Shown in pieces: positions 43,534 through 52,224 of a stretch of DNA of 64,000 bases. The notes below the pieces were generated by a model that saw only the letters and a program-made list of their open reading frames with translations, was not told the DNA's origin and did no database searches. This DNA is from Betaproteobacteria bacterium (GTDB taxonomy: Bacteria; Pseudomonadota; Gammaproteobacteria; Burkholderiales; SG8-41), in contig OMIN01000144.1 of assembly GCA_900299145.1 (NCBI GenBank), positions 80,776 to 144,775 of the forward strand. Direction: 5' to 3'. The translations under genes were made by a program, and so were the position numbers. The stretch's first letter is position 1; each line of letters opens with the position of its first letter.

Positions 43534-44616
43534 CTAACCGCAAGCCACCGTGTAAACGTCTTCCACGCCCTGCGGCAATTGCGATTCATGCCAGGTTGTA
43601 CCGGTGTCGGGCGAGGCAAATACCTGCCCGCAGCGCGACACGCAGGCCAGCGCCGCGGCGTCACGTGGGCTGACTGCGGCGTACATCATGGTGGCGCGGG
43701 CGGTGAAGCCGTGGTCCATGCGCCGCCAGCTCTCGCCGACATCGTCGCTGCGCCACAGCGAACCCACCTTGCCTCGCGAGGATTCCGACAGGCACGCGTA
43801 CAGCACGCGCGGGTCGTGTGGCGACACCAGTACATTGCGGCAATAGGTCATCGGCGAATGGCGGCCGACTTCAATGTCGTTCCATGTCACCCCGCGATCA
43901 AGGCTTTTGAAGATGCCCATGCGTACTGCCAGATAGGGATTGCCGCTGCTGGCGGACGTGAGGGCAATGGCGTGCGAATCGAGCATGCCGGAAGCATCGG
44001 TGCTGCTGGTGAGACGGCTTTTCAGATGATCGTGATCCTCGGATAGCTTGATGAGATGCGCCGACAGATCCGTCCACGTTTCGCCGCCGTCGCTGCTGCG
44101 CAGCACGCCGCTCACTTCCAGCGCGGCATACACATCGTCGGGCCGCCCGGTGTCGGCGGCAATGCCGATGGTGCGCGTGGGAAAATCCATCGGGCAGTGG
44201 CCGGTATCAATGGCCTTGCTCAGCTTTTTCCAGTTGTTGCCGCCATCTTCACTGCGGTAAAAGCCCACCGGCGCGGCGCCCGCGTACATGACTTGCGGTT
44301 TGGTCGGATGAAACGCAATCGACCAGATGACGATATTGCGTTCGGGAAAACCAAGCCGCTCCCAAGTGTCGCCGCCATCGGTGCTGCGATAGGGGCCGTC
44401 TTGTGTGCCAACATAAATCACATCGCGCTCGCGCGGGTGAAATACGATGACACGTGCTTCGACGTTTTCCGGCAACCCTTTGCTCAGCGATTCCCACGCT
44501 GACATCGTGAAATCATCATTCAGCATTTTGCGGAAAAATCCGCCCCGATAGTGTTTGTAATGAGCGCCGCCGGCGAATACACGGGTCGGGCTGGGGGTGC
44601 TGGATGGGCTGGACAT
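43534..44616 (-). CDS. BNR/Asp-box repeat protein (sialidase/Vps10-like beta-propeller)
   Basis: The 360-residue protein has at least six Asp-box repeats (S-x-D-x-G-x-x-W): YRSTDGGDTWERL, YRSEDGGNNWKKL, LRSSDGGETWTDL, FKSLDRGVTWNDI, WRSDDVGESWRRM and FASPDTGTTWHES. The repeats space out as the blades of a beta-propeller. There is no signal peptide, so the protein is probably cytoplasmic. The sialidase catalytic residues cannot be recognised, and such proteins are also assembly or binding factors. It is upstream of and co-oriented with the luciferase-like gene; a link in function is possible but unproven. Confidence 0.85.
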   Translation of the reverse strand: MSSPSSTPSPTRVFAGGAHYKHYRGGFFRKMLNDDFTMSAWESLSKGLPENVEARVIVFHPRERDVIYVGTQDGPYRSTDGGDTWERLGFPERNIVIWSIAFHPTKPQVMYAGAAPVGFYRSEDGGNNWKKLSKAIDTGHCPMDFPTRTIGIAADTGRPDDVYAALEVSGVLRSSDGGETWTDLSAHLIKLSEDHDHLKSRLTSSTDASGMLDSHAIALTSASSGNPYLAVRMGIFKSLDRGVTWNDIEVGRHSPMTYCRNVLVSPHDPRVLYACLSESSRGKVGSLWRSDDVGESWRRMDHGFTARATMMYAAVSPRDAAALACVSRCGQVFASPDTGTTWHESQLPQGVEDVYTVACG

Positions 44617-44778
44617 GATGCGTTCCTTTCAGAATTCGGGGTGGTCGCGCAGCGTAGTGCAAGGCGGGCGATCTTCTAACAGCGGCGCAGAAATGGATTT
44701 TCGCAATTGAGTCTAGTGCCGCGCCACAGCAGGGTCAACGACCACATTTTGTCCTGGTGGGCTGTGGCGAAGATGATT

Positions 44779-44810
44779 GTAACTATCTGTTTTTATTGGG
44801 ATATTTTTAT
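44779..44810 (+). repeat. A/T-rich intergenic element, copy 12 (contains a stop codon)
   Basis: GTAACTATCTGTTTTTATTG plus GGATATTTTTAT. The minus-strand membrane-protein gene ends inside it: its last codons and TAA are read from the element. Confidence 0.8.
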
Positions 44811-45386
44811 ATCAAGCGCTGTGCTCATTAATCCGCGCACTGCAATCATCAACGCCTGACCGGCAATGTCTTCGGCGATGACAACATCGTGCTGACGCTC
44901 ATTGCGGTGCTTTGCCACCAGCGTGTAGCGTGGCGTCGCGCTGAAAAAATTCTGATAACGCGCGCTGATGCGCGGCTCGATATCGGTAATGTCTTCGCGG
45001 CGAATCGCGTTGGCCGTGCACCGATAGCCAAACACGCGCCGCTCGCTGCGTGCGCCGGTGGCGTCGATTTCCACGCGCAACGCGTTGGCCATGATATACG
45101 CCGCAAGCCCCGCGAAAACCACGCTGGCGATGATAAACGGGGCAGCGAATCCGCCGATCAGCGCCAGCGAAACCATGGCTGAGGCATTCGCGCCATCTAG
45201 CGGCAACAGTGCGGAAAGTCCCAGTGCGGGCATCAAGCCGCACAGCAGGGCGAATCCGCCCATGCATAATGCCGCGCCGGGCGAACGTCCCATCGGGAAT
45301 TCCAGCACAATGCCGTCTGCCGTGCGTCGAGCAACAGCGCCGCCGCCCAGCGGCAACGGTTCCTGCAAGGGCCCCGGATCAGTCAA
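44793..45386 (-). CDS. Hypothetical membrane protein
   Basis: The product has 197 residues when started at the TTG at 45386, which overlaps the end of the upstream Bug gene by eight bases. Two hydrophobic hairpins (ALCMGGFALLCGLMPALGL; LALIGGFAAPFIIASVVFAGLAAYIM) form the N-terminal half. The C-terminal half (about 125-197) is a soluble beta-rich domain (VEIDATGARSERRVFGY, DITDIEPRISARYQNFF) resembling PH-like domains of small membrane proteins. The family is not recognised. The last residues (DIKISQ) are encoded by an A/T-rich repeat element, so the C-terminus may have been extended or rewritten by its insertion. Start codon uncertain. Confidence 0.65.
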   Translation of the reverse strand: MTDPGPLQEPLPLGGGAVARRTADGIVLEFPMGRSPGAALCMGGFALLCGLMPALGLSALLPLDGANASAMVSLALIGGFAAPFIIASVVFAGLAAYIMANALRVEIDATGARSERRVFGYRCTANAIRREDITDIEPRISARYQNFFSATPRYTLVAKHRNERQHDVVIAEDIAGQALMIAVRGLMSTALDIKISQ

Positions 45387-46359
45387 GCCGGATGTTGGCG
45401 AATTTGGCAACCTTCGCCCACTTGTCCATTTCCTGCCGCGCAAACGCGGTGAACTGCTCTGGCGGCATGCCGGAAGCCATCGCGCCCTGCGCGAGGAACT
45501 TCTCGCGTGTGTCGGCCGACTTCAGCATGGCGGCGAGTTCTTGATAGACCTTTGCCGTAATGTCGCGCGGCGTGTTGGCGGGCATCACGACGGATTGCCA
45601 CGAGCTGCCGTCAAAGCCCTTGATACCGCTTTCGTCTACCGTCGGCAGGTTGGGCATCGGCGGAAAGCGCTCGCGCGTGGAAATCGCAATCGGCTTCAAT
45701 TTTCCGCCCTGCACCTGGGGTATCACCGTTGCCGCGGTGTTGAACGCCAGCTGGATCTGTCCGGCGATCTGGTCGACCACCGCCGGCGCCTGCCCCTTGT
45801 ACGGCACGTGAACCATTTTGATGCCCGCCATGCTGTTCAACATTTCCATCAACATGTGCGGGCTGGTGCCGTTGCCGGTGGAGGCATAGGTCAACTGGCC
45901 GGGGCTTGCCTTGGCGAGCGCCACGATATCGCTGACGGATTTGGCGGGCAGCGCGGGATGCACGGTCAGCAGGCTCGGCAGCATTGCCATCAGCGTGATA
46001 TGGCTGAAATCCTTCATCGGATTAAATGCGAGCTTCTTGTAGATCGCCGGTGATATCACCTGCGCCACGGTCATCATGCAAATGGTGTAGCCGTCGGGTG
46101 GCGATTTGGCGCACAAATCCGCACCGATATTGCCGCCGGCGCCCGCACGATTGTCGGCGATGACCTGCACGTTGAACGCACGCGCCAGCCGGTCGCCCGC
46201 CGCACGCCCCATCAGGTCGGTCGGCCCACCTGGCGGAAATGGGATGATGAAGCGGATCGATTTCGACGGATAAGCCTGTGCATAAACTGCCTGCGCGTAA
46301 AACCCTGTTGCCGCCAACCACAGCAGCACGCCGGTGGGCAACCTTCCTCGAAACTTCAT
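45379..46359 (-). CDS. Tripartite tricarboxylate transporter receptor (Bug/TctC family)
   Basis: This Bug receptor has 326 residues. The leader is MKFRGRLPTGVLLWLAATGF ending at VYAQA. YPSKSIRFIIPFPPGGPTD, DNRAGAGGNIG, PPDGYTI and HVPYKGQA follow in order. The C-terminus runs into the following membrane-protein gene by eight bases, which implies coupled translation of the two. The ATG has GAGGAGAAA just upstream (positions 46363-46372 read on the minus strand). It is divergent from the FecR-domain gene. Ligand unknown. Confidence 0.93.
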   Translation of the reverse strand: MKFRGRLPTGVLLWLAATGFYAQAVYAQAYPSKSIRFIIPFPPGGPTDLMGRAAGDRLARAFNVQVIADNRAGAGGNIGADLCAKSPPDGYTICMMTVAQVISPAIYKKLAFNPMKDFSHITLMAMLPSLLTVHPALPAKSVSDIVALAKASPGQLTYASTGNGTSPHMLMEMLNSMAGIKMVHVPYKGQAPAVVDQIAGQIQLAFNTAATVIPQVQGGKLKPIAISTRERFPPMPNLPTVDESGIKGFDGSSWQSVVMPANTPRDITAKVYQELAAMLKSADTREKFLAQGAMASGMPPEQFTAFARQEMDKWAKVAKFANIRLD

Positions 46360-46458
46360 GATTTTCTCCTCGGGATATTCGGGCCGCAGTTTACCGCGCC
46401 GGGCGCGAGCCGTAATGGGCTTTTGGCACGGCAGGCGAAACAGCGGTATTATTGGCGC

Positions 46459-47154
46459 ATGAAGACCGTCATCGACCTGCTTCGACTGTTCTCTGCGTGC
46501 GCTTGCGGGCTGTTGCCGTTGCTGGCACAGGCGCAGGTGGGCATCGTTCGTACTGTCGAAGGCCAGGTGCGTGTGTTTTCGGCCAAAGCCGAATGTGCGC
46601 CGCGTTATGGGCTGGACGTCGATGAAGGCGACATCGTGCGCACCGGCGACAAGGCGTGGGCGCTGCTCACCATGATGGACGGTTCCAAAATCACCGTGCG
46701 CCCTGATACCGAGTTACGCGTGGACGTTTATCGGTTTACCGAAGCGGGCGAGTCGGCGCAAAACCGCGCGCAGTTGATGTTATTACGCGGCGCGGTGCGC
46801 GTGACGCCGGGCCGAATTGCCAAGGGCCGGAATGCCGGATTTGACGTCAACATGCCGGACGCCACGATGACCCTGCGTGGCGAAGATCAGGATGTCACCT
46901 ACATTGTGCCGCAGGTTTCCACGCGTGGTGACGCGCTGGCGGGTGCTTATGGCAAGTCCTATGCCGGCGAGGCAGTCATGAAAACTGCGGGCGGTTCAGT
47001 GACCATCAAGCCGGGGCAGGTGGCGTTTGCCGAGACCAAGGTGCGCAAGCCGCCTCAGGTGCTGACGGCTGACCCGTATTTTTATCATTGGCACAGCTAT
47101 ATCGACCGCCGCGCCGCGGTCATCGAAGAAAAGCTCGCCGCAGATTTGCGTTAG
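46459..47154 (+). CDS. FecR-domain periplasmic protein
   Basis: The 231-residue secreted protein has a leader MKTVIDLLRLFSACACGLLP ending AQAQ. It then shows the FecR-like beta fold VGIVRTVEGQVRVFSAK, GDIVRTGDKAWALLTMMDGSKITVRPDTELRVDVY, and LLRGAVRVTPGRIAKGRNAGFDV. Unlike FecR itself it has no membrane helix or sigma-factor gene beside it, and it belongs to the group of free periplasmic FecR-domain proteins whose role is unknown. The ATG at 46459 is chosen for the clean leader; the frame is open from 46423. It converges with the exonuclease fusion gene, and the 19-bp gap contains a small hairpin (GCCGC/GCGGC). Confidence 0.85.
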   Translation: MKTVIDLLRLFSACACGLLPLLAQAQVGIVRTVEGQVRVFSAKAECAPRYGLDVDEGDIVRTGDKAWALLTMMDGSKITVRPDTELRVDVYRFTEAGESAQNRAQLMLLRGAVRVTPGRIAKGRNAGFDVNMPDATMTLRGEDQDVTYIVPQVSTRGDALAGAYGKSYAGEAVMKTAGGSVTIKPGQVAFAETKVRKPPQVLTADPYFYHWHSYIDRRAAVIEEKLAADLR

Positions 47155-47173
47155 TGCTCAGCGTTTGCCGCTT

Positions 47174-48622
47174 TCAGGCGGCCAGCTTCACAATGGATGC
47201 ACCGCGCGGCGGTTTGGCGATAAAGCGCTTCAATATTTTATAGGTATCGACGTCGAACACTGGCGCTTCGTGTGCCCGGTTGGCGGAACAGATGTCGTGC
47301 AACTCGGCTTCGCTGCGTGCCGTGCCGAGATAACACCAGCGATCTAGCACATGCAGTTCGGTGGGTCTGCCTGTGCCGTCCGTACCTTCGTCGGGTGCAC
47401 TTTCCCGAATGGCGATACGGCCCTTAAATGGCCATGGCAGTGTGCGCATCGAGGCCAGCGCCTCCCGCAGGCGCAGCGCGTGTTGTTCCGGGGACTCCAG
47501 CCCCACGCAGGCGCCGCGGCAGCGCTTGATCTGGTGGGCGAAACACGGGCCCGCACCTGCAGCGGATCGCTTTTCCAGTCCCAGCAAAATATTGCAAAGG
47601 CCGTGCGAGGCGGCGATCTCGCGCAACGCTTCCAGCGCGGTCGCGCGCGAGCGAAACAGGCCGTACAACTCGCCAAAGCGCGCCGGGTCAATGTCACCGG
47701 CGGTTACCAGCCGTGGCGGGCTGGCGCTGCCATCGGTGCCGCCGTCCACCCACTGCCACGCGCATAGTTGCGAATTGCGCCGTAGTTGACGGTTGTGCAC
47801 GGGGGCCAACTGCTTCACCAGTCTCGATTCCAGCAGCAGCGCGCCCAGTTCGCCAGCCGTCTGCTTCCAGTCGATGCGCTTGATTTCGCGCGCAATTTGC
47901 ATGTCCTTGTTGACGCGGTGGTCGCCGGAAAAATGCGACATCACGCGCGCGCGGATGTTGATGCTTTTGCCGACGTAAAGCACGACATCATTGTCGCCGT
48001 AAAAGAGATAGACGCCCGGTGTTTCGGGAATATCGTTGAAGGCGAAATCCGGCAGCCCCACTGGTACCGTTTGCGTTTTGACCAGTAATTCGACCGCTGA
48101 TTTCACCAACACCGGGCCGCGTTCCGCCGTCCATTGCTGCGCCAGCAGCCACAGCGCTTTTGCATCGCCCAGCGCGCGGTGGCGTGCTGCGCAGGTGATG
48201 CCGTGGAGTTCGATGAGCGCATCGAGATTGTGGCGTGCGTGTTGCGGGTACAGCTTGCGCGAGAGCTTGACCGTGCACAGCACGCGCGCATTGAAGGTGA
48301 CGCCGCAGCGGAGGAATTCGTTCTTGAGAAAGCCGTAATCGAAACGCGCGTTGTGCGCGGCGAAGAGTTTGCCTTCGAGCCGCTCAAAAAGTTCGCGCTG
48401 GATGTCGGCAAACGTGGGCGCGAGCGCCACCATGTCGTTGCTGATGCCGGTGAGTGCCTGAATTGCCGGCGGTATGCTCATGCCGGGGTTCACGAGCGTT
48501 GACCATTCGCGGATCAACCGGCCGCGATGGACTTCGACGATGCCCACTTCGGTGATGCGGTCGTGCGTGGCGGTGGCGCCGGTGGTCTCCAGGTCAACAA
48601 ATACGAGGTGTTCGTCCAGCAT
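47174..48622 (-). CDS. DnaQ-type exonuclease fused to a UvrC/Cho-type GIY-YIG nuclease
   Basis: The 482-residue fusion begins with residues 1-170 as a DEDD exonuclease like DNA polymerase III epsilon: D10 and E12 in VFVDLETTG, then HNARFDYGFL, and the ExoIII motif HRALGDAKAL. Residues about 200-290 are a GIY-YIG nuclease (GVYLFYGDNDVVLYVGKS...HF), as in the N-terminal part of UvrC and in Cho. Further on, a cysteine cluster HQIKRCRGACVG matches the UvrC cysteine motif. Fused proteins of this kind are known in actinobacteria and betaproteobacteria and are inferred to act in DNA repair. No UvrA/B gene is near. The start at 48622 gives the exonuclease domain directly. Confidence 0.93.
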   Translation of the reverse strand: MLDEHLVFVDLETTGATATHDRITEVGIVEVHRGRLIREWSTLVNPGMSIPPAIQALTGISNDMVALAPTFADIQRELFERLEGKLFAAHNARFDYGFLKNEFLRCGVTFNARVLCTVKLSRKLYPQHARHNLDALIELHGITCAARHRALGDAKALWLLAQQWTAERGPVLVKSAVELLVKTQTVPVGLPDFAFNDIPETPGVYLFYGDNDVVLYVGKSINIRARVMSHFSGDHRVNKDMQIAREIKRIDWKQTAGELGALLLESRLVKQLAPVHNRQLRRNSQLCAWQWVDGGTDGSASPPRLVTAGDIDPARFGELYGLFRSRATALEALREIAASHGLCNILLGLEKRSAAGAGPCFAHQIKRCRGACVGLESPEQHALRLREALASMRTLPWPFKGRIAIRESAPDEGTDGTGRPTELHVLDRWCYLGTARSEAELHDICSANRAHEAPVFDVDTYKILKRFIAKPPRGASIVKLAA

Positions 48623-48714
48623 GAGGTGATTCCGTGCGGCGTGGCGCGAGCGAAAAGAATGGGTAAAGTGTAATGCAGCCGCCCGCGCATCGCCATCACC
48701 GTTTTGGATACACT

Positions 48715-49335
48715 ATGCGCATGAAACCCGCCGCCAACCGCAGCCCGGACGAAGACGAAGATGATGATGGCGCCGGCCCGGCGTTGCCCCGCGGAGTCAA
48801 AAATTACATGACGCCGCAAGGCTACGCGCGTCTGAAGAGCGAGTTAACCCATCTGCTCAACAGCGAGCGGCCTGAACTCGTGAAAGTGGTGTCGTGGGCC
48901 GCGGGCAACGGCGACCGCTCGGAGAACGGTGATTACCTCTATGGCAAAAAGCGTCTGCGTGAAATCGACCGGCGCATACGCTATCTCACGCGGCGGCTTG
49001 ACAATTCCGAAGTGGTTGATCCGGCGGTTCGCGGCGACACCGATCAGGTTTTTTTCGGCGCGACGGTGGATTACGCCGATCAGGAAGGCAATGAACATAC
49101 GGTAACCATTGTCGGCCTCGATGAAGTCGATCCGGCGCGCGGCCATGTGAGCTGGATTTCGCCCATCGCCGCAGCATTGATAAAACACAGCGCCGGTGAT
49201 ACGGTTCCGCTGCGCACGCCGGCTGGCGTGCGGCAAATTGAAATTCTGGATGTGCGGTATGAGGCGCTGAGCGAGGCACTGAGCGAAGCGCCCATCGAAA
49301 CACCCAGTGAAGCACTGAACGAGGTCCCGCGTTGA
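48715..49335 (+). CDS. greB: Transcription elongation factor GreB, with acidic N-terminus and repetitive C-tail
   Basis: GreB rescues backtracked RNA polymerase by stimulating transcript cleavage. The 206-residue protein has an N-terminal acidic extension (SPDEDEDDDG), the coiled-coil domain with the acidic tip NGDRSENGDY near residues 62-71, and the FKBP-like C-terminal domain (TVDYADQEGNEHTVTIVG...GHVSWISPIAAALIKHSAGD). After the usual end, about 22 residues of a short repeat (EALSEALSEAPIE, then SEALNE) follow. The tail is encoded by a 12-bp DNA repeat and appears to be an add-on. The start may be 48715 or 48721. The stop overlaps the TTG start of the next gene. Confidence 0.9.
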   Translation: MRMKPAANRSPDEDEDDDGAGPALPRGVKNYMTPQGYARLKSELTHLLNSERPELVKVVSWAAGNGDRSENGDYLYGKKRLREIDRRIRYLTRRLDNSEVVDPAVRGDTDQVFFGATVDYADQEGNEHTVTIVGLDEVDPARGHVSWISPIAAALIKHSAGDTVPLRTPAGVRQIEILDVRYEALSEALSEAPIETPSEALNEVPR

Positions 49336-50363
49336 CGGATTTCCTGAGTAAACCCTCCAAGCCATCGGCTAAGTCTTTGAATTCGCCCGCATTTTTCAAT
49401 GTGGCGTTATCCACGTGGCGCGCCGTCAACGCGCCTTACACGCGCGCGGGCCGCGATACGGCTTTGCCAGACGGCATCGTCAAGCTCTCCATCAAGGCGA
49501 TCAAGGGCGCGCGTAGCGCCGACACGCTGGGCGCGGAACGCGAAGGCACCGGCGTGGTTATTGACGCCAGCGGTTTGATATTGACCGTGGGCTATCTGGT
49601 GATCGAGGCGGGGTCGATACTCGCCATGGCGCCCGACGGCCGTGTGCATCCGGCAACGGTGGTGGGCTTTGATCACGCCAGCGGCTTTGGGCTGTTGCGC
49701 GCGTCACCCGGCGTGGCGAAAGAGCCGCTGCGGCGTGGTGATGCGTCGAAATTAAAGCCGCTGCAAACCGTGCGCATCGCCGCGCATGAATCGGCGGGCG
49801 GCGTGACGCCGGCGGCAGTGTCGGCGCGTCGGCGTTTCACCGGCTGGTGGGAATACATGATCGACGACGCGATTTTTACAGCGCCGCCGCGCGGCGAGCA
49901 TAGCGGGGCGGCGTTGCTGGGGGACGACGGCAGCCTGCTCGGCATTGCATCGCTGTGGGTGAGCGACACACTGGCGACCGGTGTGGCGTTTCCGGGCAAT
50001 ATGTTCATCCCGATCAATCTGCTGGATCCGATCCTCGATGATCTCATCGCGCACGGGCGGCGGCAGGCGCCATCAAGGCCGTGGCTCGGCATTTACACCG
50101 AAGAAATTGAAAGCCATGTGGTGGTGACGCGCACGCTGAGCGACGGCCCGGCAGCGCGTTCCGGCATCACGCGCGGCGACATCATCCTCGGCGTGGCGGG
50201 CCATTCCATCGGCACGCAAGCCGAGTTTTACGAGCGGCTGTGGGCGAGTGGCGTGGCAGGCGACGACGTGACATTGCACGTTCTGCACGAAAAAAAGGTA
50301 AAGCACTTCGTGGTTTATTCAGCGGATCGCACGGATTATTTCAAGCCTTGGGTGGTGCGCTGA
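49332..50363 (+). CDS. DegP-like S1C protein with a degraded catalytic triad, PDZ domain
   Basis: The 343-residue protein has a trypsin-like double barrel (about 45-230) and a PDZ domain (about 240-330, WLGIYTEEIESHVVVTRTLSDGPAARSGITRGDIILGVAG). In active DegP proteases the histidine is in LTNxHVV, the aspartate in TDxAVL and the serine in GNSGG. Here the first is LTVGYLV (no histidine), the second SGFGLL (no aspartate), and the third HSGAAL (S191 retained). It is therefore probably a non-proteolytic scaffold or ligand sensor. There is no signal peptide. The start is a TTG inside the greB stop (TTGA), with GAGGT six bases upstream, so it should be translated with GreB. Confidence 0.82.
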   Translation: MTDFLSKPSKPSAKSLNSPAFFNVALSTWRAVNAPYTRAGRDTALPDGIVKLSIKAIKGARSADTLGAEREGTGVVIDASGLILTVGYLVIEAGSILAMAPDGRVHPATVVGFDHASGFGLLRASPGVAKEPLRRGDASKLKPLQTVRIAAHESAGGVTPAAVSARRRFTGWWEYMIDDAIFTAPPRGEHSGAALLGDDGSLLGIASLWVSDTLATGVAFPGNMFIPINLLDPILDDLIAHGRRQAPSRPWLGIYTEEIESHVVVTRTLSDGPAARSGITRGDIILGVAGHSIGTQAEFYERLWASGVAGDDVTLHVLHEKKVKHFVVYSADRTDYFKPWVVR

Positions 50364-50436
50364 AACCTGCCATGCATTTGTGCGAGCTGTATGAATGTCG
50401 TGGCTGTGCAAATTGTCGACGCTGAAGGTGTTATAT

Positions 50437-50470
50437 ATTAAGTAATTGATTTAATTGAATAAATTTTAAA
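50437..50470 (+). repeat. A/T-rich intergenic element, copy 13 (diverged)
   Basis: TATTAAGTAATTGATTTAAT and the tail GAATAAATTTT match the consensus with several changes. It lies between the DegP-like gene and the TPP enzyme gene. Confidence 0.65.
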
Positions 50471-50534
50471 ATCCGCTGCGCCACTTCAGTCGGGCTCGCG
50501 GCCAACAGCAGCATTTCAATTCAGGGAGAACAGC

Positions 50535-52187
50535 ATGAAAGTCAAAGCGGCGAATGGTCTGGCACGCATATTGAAGGCGGAAGGCGTACCCTGGGTGAGT
50601 TGCTTTCCCACCAATCACGTCAACAACGCGCTGGGCGAAGAAGGCGTGCCCATCCTGATGATGGGCGAAGAACGTTTCGCCGTGGCGGTGGCGGATGCGT
50701 ACTCGCGTGCGACCTGTGGCAAACGCATCGGTGTGTGCACGGTGATGGCCAATGTCAACGCCGCGGGCATACAGATGGCTTATGGCGCGATCGCGCAGGC
50801 GTGGGAAGATTCCTCGCCGATACTGGTGATCACCGAAGGCGTGAGCGTGGGCGCAAGTCGCCACACGCACTACAACATGGCCGAGGCGCTGCGGCCGATT
50901 TGCAAGTGGGTCGGCACCATCGACAAGGCTGAACTCGTGCCCGACTACATGCGCCGCGCGTTCACGCATTTGCGTTCCGGGCGGCCGGGGCCGGTGCTGA
51001 TTATTCTGCCGCGTGATCTGGGCGAATACGACGAAGAACTGTTTCCCTACACGCCAGTCAAGGGCTGGCGCAGCGGGCCGGACCCCGATGACGTGTCGGC
51101 CGCGATCAAGGCGTTGTTGGCAGCGAAAGACCCGTTGATCTATGCCGGCGAAGGCGTTTACTACGGTGACGCCACTGACGAACTGCTGAAATTCGCAGAG
51201 CTCGCGCAAGTGCCAGTGCTCACGACGTTGAAAGGCAAGGGCGCGTTCCCGGAAAATCATCCGCTGTCGGTGGGCGTGCGCGGCTCGCACGCCGCGCATT
51301 TCCTGAACAAGTGCGATGTACTGTTCTCGATAGGCTCCAGTCTTTTCCCCAACCGTTTCAGCCATGCGGTGCCCGACCCGGCGAAGAAAACCATCATCCA
51401 GTGCACGGTCGATATGCTCGACATCAACCGCAGTTTCAAGACCAGTCACGCGGTGATTGGCGACGCCAAACTGTCATTGCAGGCGCTGATCGCGGAGTTC
51501 AGCAAGCAGGCAGGCGGCGCGCGCAAGACTTCCGCCGTCGAACAGGTGCGCGCGCAAAAAGCGGAGTTCGTGGCAAAGTTCAAGCCGTTCATGGAGTCGA
51601 ACGAAAAGCCGATCAATCCGTATCGCGTGATCGGCGATTTGATGAAAGTGCTTGATCCCAAAAAATCTTTCGTCAATGGCGATTCCGGTAACACGCGCGA
51701 TCAGCTCTCCACGGTGTATGAAGCGCAGATTCCGCGCGGACACCTCGGCTGGGGCAATGTGTCGACGCTGGGCTTCAGTCTCGCCGCCGCGCTGGGCGCG
51801 AAGCTCGCGTTTCCCGACCGTCAGTGTGTCGCCATCACCGGCGACGCCGGCATGTGCTACATGATGGGCGACTTCGAAGCCACCGCGCGCCACAAGCTCG
51901 GCATCACGGTGATTCACATCAACAACGGCGGTTTTTCCGGCTACGGCCCCGGCTTCTGGGGCAAGGGTCACGATCCGTATACATGGAAGGTTTCCGACGC
52001 AGATACGATCTGCACCGCGAACATGGGCAAGGCGCTGGGCATGTACGCCGAGCGCGTGAGCGAGCCGGCGGAAGTCATCCCTGCGTTAAAGCGCGCGCTG
52101 GAAGCCAACGCCAAGGGACAACCTGCGCTGCTGGAATTCCTCTGCTCGCATCACCCGGTGCATGGCGGGTGGGTGGGGCGCGAGTAG
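50535..52187 (+). CDS. Thiamine pyrophosphate-requiring enzyme (acetolactate synthase-like)
   Basis: The 550-residue TPP enzyme is longer and clearly different from the one at 18770. The Pyr domain has glutamates E45/E46 in MMGEERFAVAVADAYSRA. The central domain (about 190-330) carries IYAGEGVYYGDATDELL and DVLFSIGSSLFPNRF. The PP domain has the metal/TPP motif TGDAGMCYMMGDFEATARH (D437) and HINNGGFSGYG. Such enzymes decarboxylate 2-oxo acids or act on oxalyl- or sulfopyruvate-like substrates; the subgroup is not named. AGGGAGA lies upstream of the ATG. The next gene follows after about 37 bp and a TauD-family dioxygenase follows that. Confidence 0.9.
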   Translation: MKVKAANGLARILKAEGVPWVSCFPTNHVNNALGEEGVPILMMGEERFAVAVADAYSRATCGKRIGVCTVMANVNAAGIQMAYGAIAQAWEDSSPILVITEGVSVGASRHTHYNMAEALRPICKWVGTIDKAELVPDYMRRAFTHLRSGRPGPVLIILPRDLGEYDEELFPYTPVKGWRSGPDPDDVSAAIKALLAAKDPLIYAGEGVYYGDATDELLKFAELAQVPVLTTLKGKGAFPENHPLSVGVRGSHAAHFLNKCDVLFSIGSSLFPNRFSHAVPDPAKKTIIQCTVDMLDINRSFKTSHAVIGDAKLSLQALIAEFSKQAGGARKTSAVEQVRAQKAEFVAKFKPFMESNEKPINPYRVIGDLMKVLDPKKSFVNGDSGNTRDQLSTVYEAQIPRGHLGWGNVSTLGFSLAAALGAKLAFPDRQCVAITGDAGMCYMMGDFEATARHKLGITVIHINNGGFSGYGPGFWGKGHDPYTWKVSDADTICTANMGKALGMYAERVSEPAEVIPALKRALEANAKGQPALLEFLCSHHPVHGGWVGRE

Positions 52188-52224
52188 TAGTTCTCGCCGG
52201 CTGCGTTTAGAGACGTTGCGGCAG

